Under the pieces are notes generated by a model, which did not search any database, was not told the DNA's origin, and saw nothing but the letters and a program-made list of their open reading frames with translations. The translations under genes and the position numbers were made by a program. Shown here one piece after another: positions 31,767 to 36,645 of a stretch of DNA of 36,645 nucleotides; within the stretch, counting starts at the first letter, position 1; each line of letters begins with the position of its first letter. The DNA lies in assembly GCA_945870455.1 (NCBI GenBank), contig CAMBSL010000029.1:1-36645 (forward strand). The letters run 5' to 3'. Source of the DNA: Pirellula staleyi DSM 6068 (GTDB lineage Bacteria; Planctomycetota; Planctomycetia; Pirellulales; Pirellulaceae).

Positions 31767-33314
31767 ATGTCTCCTGCACTACCCATTATCCCCCGAAATC
31801 ACGAGACGCCCAAGCTGCCTTGTAAAAATGCTTGCGCGGGTTGCACAGGAAATGGTGGGTGTGGCAGCGGGGCAGACGACCATGAACACAGCTCCGTGCT
31901 GGCCGCTGAGGAACAAGTCCTGCCAACGCTCAGGCGAGATGGCAGCCGTAATTGGATTCGCCCATCTCTTTCTCAAGGATTCTACTGGCATCGAAGACGC
32001 TTTTTGGCATATGGGCTGATTGCATTTTTCGTAACATTGCCCCACTTGAGAATCGCAGGTAAACCATATGTTCTGATGGATATTGCCAAGCGTGAGTTCA
32101 CGTTCTTTGGACATACGTTTTATCCAACGGACACACCGCTATTGGCATGTTTGATGTTGATGGCGTTTTTCTCGATCATGTTGGTGACGGCTCTGGCTGG
32201 CCGAGTTTGGTGTGGATGGGGTTGCCCACAAACGGTGTACTTAGAATTCCTGTTTCGACCCATTGATCGTTTTTTCAACAATACCCTCGGCCGAGGTGGC
32301 AAGTCTCGGCGTGCCCCGAGTGGCCTATGGATGGTCGCCAAATTCTTTGTTTATTTGATTTGCTGCTTGTTTCTTGCGCACACTTTTCTGAGCTACTTTG
32401 TCGGCACCGATCGGCTGGCCGCTTGGATGAGAATGTCCCCGACGCAGCATCCGGTGGCCTTTTTGGTTATGGGCGGGGCGACGATTGGACTCCTTTTCAA
32501 CTTCCTCTATTTCCGTGAGCAGTTCTGCATGATCGCTTGCCCTTATGGGCGATTCCAATCGGTCATGCTCGACCGCAAATCGTTCATTGTGGCCTACGAT
32601 TCAAAGCGTGGGGAACCACGCAAACGGGGTAAGCGAATCGAATCGCAAGCCGAACCGGTCTCAACACCCTACACGCTTGATCACCTAAGTTTGGAACCGA
32701 GAGGTGACTGTATCGAATGCGGTCGCTGCACGGCTGTTTGTCCGACCGGAATTGATATTCGCGATGGACTCCAGCTCGAGTGCATTCATTGTGCCCAATG
32801 CGTCGATGCGTGCGACGATATCATGGGCAAGATCGGCAAGCCAGCAGGGCTGATCCGCTATACAAGTCAAGATGGCCTCGCAGGTCTACCGACACGTTTG
32901 ATTCGAGCCCGAACCGTCATCTATCCGACAATCATCTCGGTAGCAACTGTTCTGTTTTTGGTCATTCTCTCCAGTAAGTTTGCGTTTGACGCGAGGATAC
33001 TAAGAATGCCTGGCGCGCCGTTCTCGGTTGCTCGTGATCAACACGTGCAAAATAATTTTCGCGTGCGGCTCGTGAATCGAAGCCAGTCGGAACAAGAATA
33101 CTCAATTCGAAGTACGAATACCGAAGCTGTCGCACGCTGGAGCAACGAGGGGCTGATTACACTATCGCCCGGTGAATCCACATTGGCTCCTTTGGACGTT
33201 CAGTTTCCGATCCAAACAACGTCTGGCGATGGTTTTAAAGATACGCACTTGGAGATTGCCGATACGAGCGGACAAACACGCGACATACCCATTCGATTGC
33301 TGGGGCCGCGATGA
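31767..33314 (+). CDS. ccoG: Cytochrome c oxidase accessory protein CcoG (FixG/RdxA)
   Basis: The 515-residue membrane iron-sulfur protein is needed for cbb3 assembly, where relatives act as copper reductases. It has several membrane helices (LAYGLIAFFVTLPHL, ACLMLMAFFSIMLVTAL, FFVYLICCLFLAHTFL). The motifs WCGWGCPQTVYLEF and CMIACPYGRFQSVMLD follow, and two 4Fe-4S ferredoxin clusters lie in CIECGRCTAVCP and CIHCAQCVDAC. The periplasmic C-terminal domain is Ig-like (FRVRLVNRSQSEQEYSIRS), as in FixG. The N-terminus carries an additional CxxxCxxCxxxxxC cluster (Cys19, 23, 26 and 32) followed by DDHEH, before the first helix. It overlaps the next gene at ATGATGG (33311). Confidence 0.95.
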   Translation: MSPALPIIPRNHETPKLPCKNACAGCTGNGGCGSGADDHEHSSVLAAEEQVLPTLRRDGSRNWIRPSLSQGFYWHRRRFLAYGLIAFFVTLPHLRIAGKPYVLMDIAKREFTFFGHTFYPTDTPLLACLMLMAFFSIMLVTALAGRVWCGWGCPQTVYLEFLFRPIDRFFNNTLGRGGKSRRAPSGLWMVAKFFVYLICCLFLAHTFLSYFVGTDRLAAWMRMSPTQHPVAFLVMGGATIGLLFNFLYFREQFCMIACPYGRFQSVMLDRKSFIVAYDSKRGEPRKRGKRIESQAEPVSTPYTLDHLSLEPRGDCIECGRCTAVCPTGIDIRDGLQLECIHCAQCVDACDDIMGKIGKPAGLIRYTSQDGLAGLPTRLIRARTVIYPTIISVATVLFLVILSSKFAFDARILRMPGAPFSVARDQHVQNNFRVRLVNRSQSEQEYSIRSTNTEAVARWSNEGLITLSPGESTLAPLDVQFPIQTTSGDGFKDTHLEIADTSGQTRDIPIRLLGPR

Positions 33315-33868
33315 TGGCAAACCCAACGCAATTAGAGCGAAACACCAAAAGAACGGAACGGAACTCAAGAACTTTCTGGATCTTGATGATCCTCGGTTTC
33401 TTCGCAATTGACTTGGCGATTGCAGCCATTGCGATCACGATGGCTGCTGGGGATCCTTCGTTTCGCTCCATACCTGGCTATGGAGAGCGAGCGGTCGCTT
33501 GGGATGAGCGACAGGCGTTGAAAGATGCTTGGCAGAGCAGGCAATGGCACATCGCAATTCAACGCGTTGGCAACCGCTTGGATGCACTTGAGATTGCCAT
33601 AACCGATAGGGACAACGAGCCTGTCTCGGGTTGCATCGGCTCTGTCCGATTGTTTCATTACACTCGAGTGGCTCAACAAGTGGCAGCGACTCTGTCGGAA
33701 ATTGAGCCTGGACGGTATCAGGCAAAAGTGGATGTTGCAAAGCCAGGTCTTTGGAGTTTCGAATTGGAATTGACGAGCCCAGATGGGCAACGCTGTTCGT
33801 ATGAGCAAGCTGTTGAATGGAATGAGCCAACTGCGGTCGCTCCACGCGACCATCGAGTATTGGAATGA
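33311..33868 (+). CDS. ccoH: FixH/CcoH family cbb3 assembly protein
   Basis: The 185-residue protein has a short basic N-terminus, one membrane helix (TFWILMILGFFAIDLAIAAIAI) and a periplasmic beta domain (WHIAIQRVGNRLDALEIAITDRD, RYQAKVDVAKPGLWSFELELTSPDG), matching FixH (PF05751). FixH/CcoH is a permanently associated subunit or assembly factor of cbb3 oxidase. Its start overlaps the ccoG stop, and its stop overlaps the next start (ATGA at 33865), so all three are likely translated together. A second ATG at 33314 is an equal choice. The sequence is weakly conserved but position and topology agree. Confidence 0.88.
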   Translation: MMANPTQLERNTKRTERNSRTFWILMILGFFAIDLAIAAIAITMAAGDPSFRSIPGYGERAVAWDERQALKDAWQSRQWHIAIQRVGNRLDALEIAITDRDNEPVSGCIGSVRLFHYTRVAQQVAATLSEIEPGRYQAKVDVAKPGLWSFELELTSPDGQRCSYEQAVEWNEPTAVAPRDHRVLE

Positions 33869-34755
33869 TCGTTTTCGAACTTTTGGCAGCAACTTTGTTT
33901 TCATCCGTCGTGGGATCGTTGCACTGCGTTGGAATGTGCAGTCCATTTGCCATGCTTGCAATGGGCCCGACGAATCGCCAATCAACCCGAACCGAACGTG
34001 CAACGCGGCTTGCGTCGTATCATTTGGGGCGATTGACGACCTATCTAACGCTGGGCGGATGCGTCGCTTTGCTTAACTCGACTCTCACTCGACTCATCGG
34101 TAACGCATCGGTTGCACAGACCGTCGGTTGGTTTGTTGGGATCTTGATGATTGGAATGGGGACCATGCGGTTGGTAGCTAGCGTAACTATGCAAAACGAA
34201 GCGGTTCGCCATTCAACTTGGACGCAAGTTTGGACAAAACAAGTCATCTCAATGCGCAAGCACTATGCAGGATGGAACATCCCCACCGCCGCTTTCTCGT
34301 GGGGATTGACCAGTACGCTTTTGCCGTGTGGATGGTTGTATTTTTTTGTATTGGCAGCCGCCGCTGCGCCAACATCCGCAATGACCATTGCGATCATGTT
34401 CGCTTTCTGGTTGGGTACACTACCCTTGCTTTCGGTCGCGGCTTGGAGTTGGACATCCATGAGCCCGCGATTGAAAGCTTTGAGTCAACCCATTGCGGCG
34501 ATTTGCATTATCGGTTTTGGTGCGTACACGTTGATGGGCCGAAGCAACATTGACCTCAGTTCGATGGCAAGACCTGTCACGTCCACGACCACCGCCTCGA
34601 TGGCGACTTTCGACATGATTCGAAAATCGTTGCAGGCAGAGTTGCCGTGTTGTATCGGCAAGAATGAGCAAGAAAGCGATCCTATCACTGCGAAGCAGTT
34701 ATCGCCAATGGGTCTTCGAGACTACGAGGAAATCTCTTATGCTCGAAACCCTTGA
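33865..34755 (+). CDS. Sulfite exporter TauE/SafE-like membrane protein (DsbD-2/UreH-like), cbb3-associated
   Basis: The 296-residue protein has about six membrane helices and the family motif GSLHCVGMCSPFAM (His20, Cys21, Cys25) in the first helix. It matches the PF13386 group found between ccoH and ccoI or near copper ATPases in many bacteria. The usual HCxGMCG reads HCVGMCS here. The later helix GLTSTLLPCGWLYFFVLAAAAAP carries another conserved LPCGW Cys. The soluble tail of about 60 residues has a CC pair (LPCCIGKNEQE). A role in copper or thiol handling for oxidase maturation is inferred from context. It overlaps ccoI by 17 bases. Confidence 0.85.
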   Translation: MIVFELLAATLFSSVVGSLHCVGMCSPFAMLAMGPTNRQSTRTERATRLASYHLGRLTTYLTLGGCVALLNSTLTRLIGNASVAQTVGWFVGILMIGMGTMRLVASVTMQNEAVRHSTWTQVWTKQVISMRKHYAGWNIPTAAFSWGLTSTLLPCGWLYFFVLAAAAAPTSAMTIAIMFAFWLGTLPLLSVAAWSWTSMSPRLKALSQPIAAICIIGFGAYTLMGRSNIDLSSMARPVTSTTTASMATFDMIRKSLQAELPCCIGKNEQESDPITAKQLSPMGLRDYEEISYARNP

Positions 34756-36645
34756 GCCCCAATCAACGAAACAGCGAACCGTGCGACCATGCTCGCATTG
34801 TGGATTGCCAACCCATACCATAGATCAGCGCGAGCACGTGTTCTGTTGTCATGGCTGCATGGGTGCGTATGCCCTGATCCATGAGTTAGGGCTCGAAGAT
34901 TTTTACGCTATGCGATCGAACACTCAGCTCGCACCAAGGGGGGGCGGAACTGCGCAGGAGTCCGTCTTAGACGACCTTTCTGCGGCTGGCGTTGAGGTTC
35001 ATCCGATGTCGGATGGGTTATGCTCGGTTCGGTTGTCGATCGATGGATTGCATTGCGCTGCATGTTCCTGGCTCATTGAACGGATGCAGCCGAACATTCC
35101 GGGGCTACAAAGTGCGCTGGTAAGAATGAGCGACCATACGGTCGAACTGATCTACGATCCCAGCTCGACCCATCCCGCAAATGTGTCGAGTAAGTTTGCA
35201 AAACTCGGCTATGTTTTATCCCCATGGATTGCGAATCATAACGATGAGCAATTGTTCCTCAAACAGCAGCGTGAACATTGGGCGGGTATTGCATTGGCAG
35301 CTTTTTTTGCAGCGAATGCTATGTGGATAGGCGTAGCACTTTACGCGGGCGAATCAACTGGTATGTCGCGTTCGCACGCGAACTTTTTGCGTTGGGTCGG
35401 AACGGTCCTGGCTGCGGTGGCAGTCGCATTGCCGGGACGTATTTTCATTGCGACTGCTTGGCAGGCCATTCGAACGAGAACGCCGCATATTGATGTTCCG
35501 GTTGCGTTTTCGTTGTTGATTGGAATCGGTGGCTCGGTGGCTGGGGCCGCAAGTGGAATCGGCCATGTCTATTTTGACTCGTTGGCTTCCTTGATTCTAT
35601 TGTTGCGAATTGGTCGATACATCCAATTTCGAGCACGGTACCGAACCAGTCTTTGGGTAAGTCAGCTGTTGCGACTGAATTCGGTGGTAGCGACTCGCAT
35701 CGAGGCGGATGGCACCAACAAGATCGTTCCAGCGTATCGATTGCAAATGGGCGATCGTGTGCTTGTTCAACCCGGGGGAACTATCCCAGCCGACGGGATT
35801 GTACTTGCGGAATCCGCCACTCATTCCCGGGCTGGTTCGACCATCATTAGCTCGATCGACATGTCGTTGCTCAATGGAGAAAGCACTCCCGTTTCGGTCA
35901 AGGCGGGGGATGCAGTCGTGGGAGGTACGACCAATCTGAGCGCGCGTTTATTTGTTTCTATTACTGCTGTGGGTGAAGCCAGTCGGGTAGGTCGACTCAT
36001 GGAGGTTGTTCGAAACGCGACAACCCATCGAACCCCTTGGATCATGGCTGCAGATCGTGTGAGTAAGTGGTTCGTCTTGGTCGTCCTGCTGTTGGCTTTA
36101 GGCTCTTGGGGAGTTTGGGCAACGATTGCCGGTCCTGCAATAGCGACCCGGCATACCATGGCACTGTTGACCATTTCTTGCCCTTGTGCATTGGCATTGG
36201 CCGCTCCGTTGGTGTTGACGGTTGCTTTGGGAAGGGCCGCTAGAAAGCAAATCTGGATTCGCGATGGCAATTGCCTGGAGCGACTTGCAACGCCCGGTAT
36301 CATTTGGTTGGACAAAACTGGGACGCTTACGTACGGACGGATGATCGTTTCGGATTGGATGGGTGACGATCTAGGGCTTGCCTACGCTGCCGCCCTCGAA
36401 AAATCACTTTCGACTCCTATTGCAACGGCCATTCGTGAATTTGCGATTGCTGAGTTGAACGACTCCGGAAACGCTGCGCATCCCGAGGCAACGGGCATCG
36501 TTTATATCAATGGCCAAGGGGTTGTCGGCGTTGTGGACAGTTCCCAAGTTTTCTTGGGAAATGAAGCATTGTTGACGGCGAACTCCATCGTTCTTTCGCC
36601 GGAATGGTTGCGGTTGCAGTCGGAGCATCTCGAGAATGGCCGAAC
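34739..36645 (+). CDS. ccoI: Copper-transporting P-type ATPase CcoI (FixI), truncated at right window edge
   Basis: The frame opens at ATG 34739 with GAGGA eight bases upstream, and stays open to the window end (635 codons), so the 3' part is missing. An N-terminal Cys cluster (PCSHCGLPTH, FCCHGCMGAY) of the PF12156 type precedes a heavy-metal-associated domain with CAAC at 106-109 (GLHCAACSWLIE). Membrane helices then flank the actuator domain, whose TGES loop reads LLNGESTPV. The ion-translocation motif CPC is at 481-483 (ISCPCALALAAP), and the phosphorylation site DKTGT starts at Asp525. CcoI exports copper to the periplasm for CuB of cbb3 oxidase. Its place at the end of ccoNOQPG-H supports this. 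ccoS may follow outside the window. Confidence 0.94.
   Translation, partial: MLETLEPQSTKQRTVRPCSHCGLPTHTIDQREHVFCCHGCMGAYALIHELGLEDFYAMRSNTQLAPRGGGTAQESVLDDLSAAGVEVHPMSDGLCSVRLSIDGLHCAACSWLIERMQPNIPGLQSALVRMSDHTVELIYDPSSTHPANVSSKFAKLGYVLSPWIANHNDEQLFLKQQREHWAGIALAAFFAANAMWIGVALYAGESTGMSRSHANFLRWVGTVLAAVAVALPGRIFIATAWQAIRTRTPHIDVPVAFSLLIGIGGSVAGAASGIGHVYFDSLASLILLLRIGRYIQFRARYRTSLWVSQLLRLNSVVATRIEADGTNKIVPAYRLQMGDRVLVQPGGTIPADGIVLAESATHSRAGSTIISSIDMSLLNGESTPVSVKAGDAVVGGTTNLSARLFVSITAVGEASRVGRLMEVVRNATTHRTPWIMAADRVSKWFVLVVLLLALGSWGVWATIAGPAIATRHTMALLTISCPCALALAAPLVLTVALGRAARKQIWIRDGNCLERLATPGIIWLDKTGTLTYGRMIVSDWMGDDLGLAYAAALEKSLSTPIATAIREFAIAELNDSGNAAHPEATGIVYINGQGVVGVVDSSQVFLGNEALLTANSIVLSPEWLRLQSEHLENGR

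Noticed and set aside
1-36645. tRNA or rRNA genes, insertion sequences and prophage genes
   Set aside because: No cloverleaf with conserved TTCRA loop, rRNA segment, transposase motif or phage structural gene was recognised by eye; a covariance-model scan would be decisive.

Overview
The window looks like a chromosomal segment from a planctomycete, most likely of the Pirellula/Rhodopirellula group. This rests on gene architectures typical of that phylum: a Planctomycetes/Verrucomicrobia-type (PVC) membrane-bound dehydrogenase with a C-terminal CxxCH domain, a redoxin-cytochrome-copper monooxygenase-EF-hand fusion, an FHA-GAF histidine kinase, a SASA esterase and a fused CcoNO oxidase. Shine-Dalgarno use is weak and patchy, base composition is moderate, and no rRNA, tRNA, transposase, phage gene or CRISPR array was seen. 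The strain cannot be named from the sequence alone.

Layout. 1-1958: the end of an ABC-2 permease, then a SAM-dependent O-methyltransferase. 1959-2325: an intergenic stretch with a large palindrome. 2326-3306: a pair of small lipoproteins with His and Cys motifs. 3320-5821 (minus): a prenyltransferase-like repeat protein and GatB. 6030-16507 (plus): error-prone polymerase DnaE2, an M14 carboxypeptidase, the redoxin/cytochrome/monooxygenase fusion, a CCA-adding enzyme and an M3 oligopeptidase. 16591-18285 (minus): an FHA-GAF histidine kinase. 18632-19497: two 101-residue proteins of unknown function. 19659-26491: a 1944-residue secreted ceramidase-LamG-dehydrogenase-cytochrome fusion, overlapping a SASA esterase by 4 bases. 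26488-27858 (minus): an NtrC-type sigma-54 response regulator. 28359 to the right edge: a tight cbb3 oxidase operon, ccoNO-ccoQ-ccoP-ccoG-ccoH-(SafE-like)-ccoI, with ccoI cut by the window end.

How it fits together. The cbb3 operon holds oxidase subunits followed by assembly factors: the CcoG ferredoxin-like protein, CcoH, a HCxGMC membrane protein and a copper P-type ATPase. Most neighbours overlap by 4 to 17 bases. In the 500-base divergent region between it and the NtrC-type regulator lies a good -24/-12 (sigma-54) promoter match pointing at ccoNO. This suggests, but does not prove, that the regulator controls the oxidase.

The most unusual non-genic signal is a set of eight short tandem duplications (units of 15-24 bases, 2-4 copies) in 36.6 kb, nearly all within about 150 bases of a gene start or stop. 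Units inside reading frames are multiples of three. Several enzymes also appear to have lost family-defining residues: both variable zinc ligands in the prenyltransferase-like protein, the serine nucleophile in the ceramidase domain, and the PHP histidines in DnaE2.
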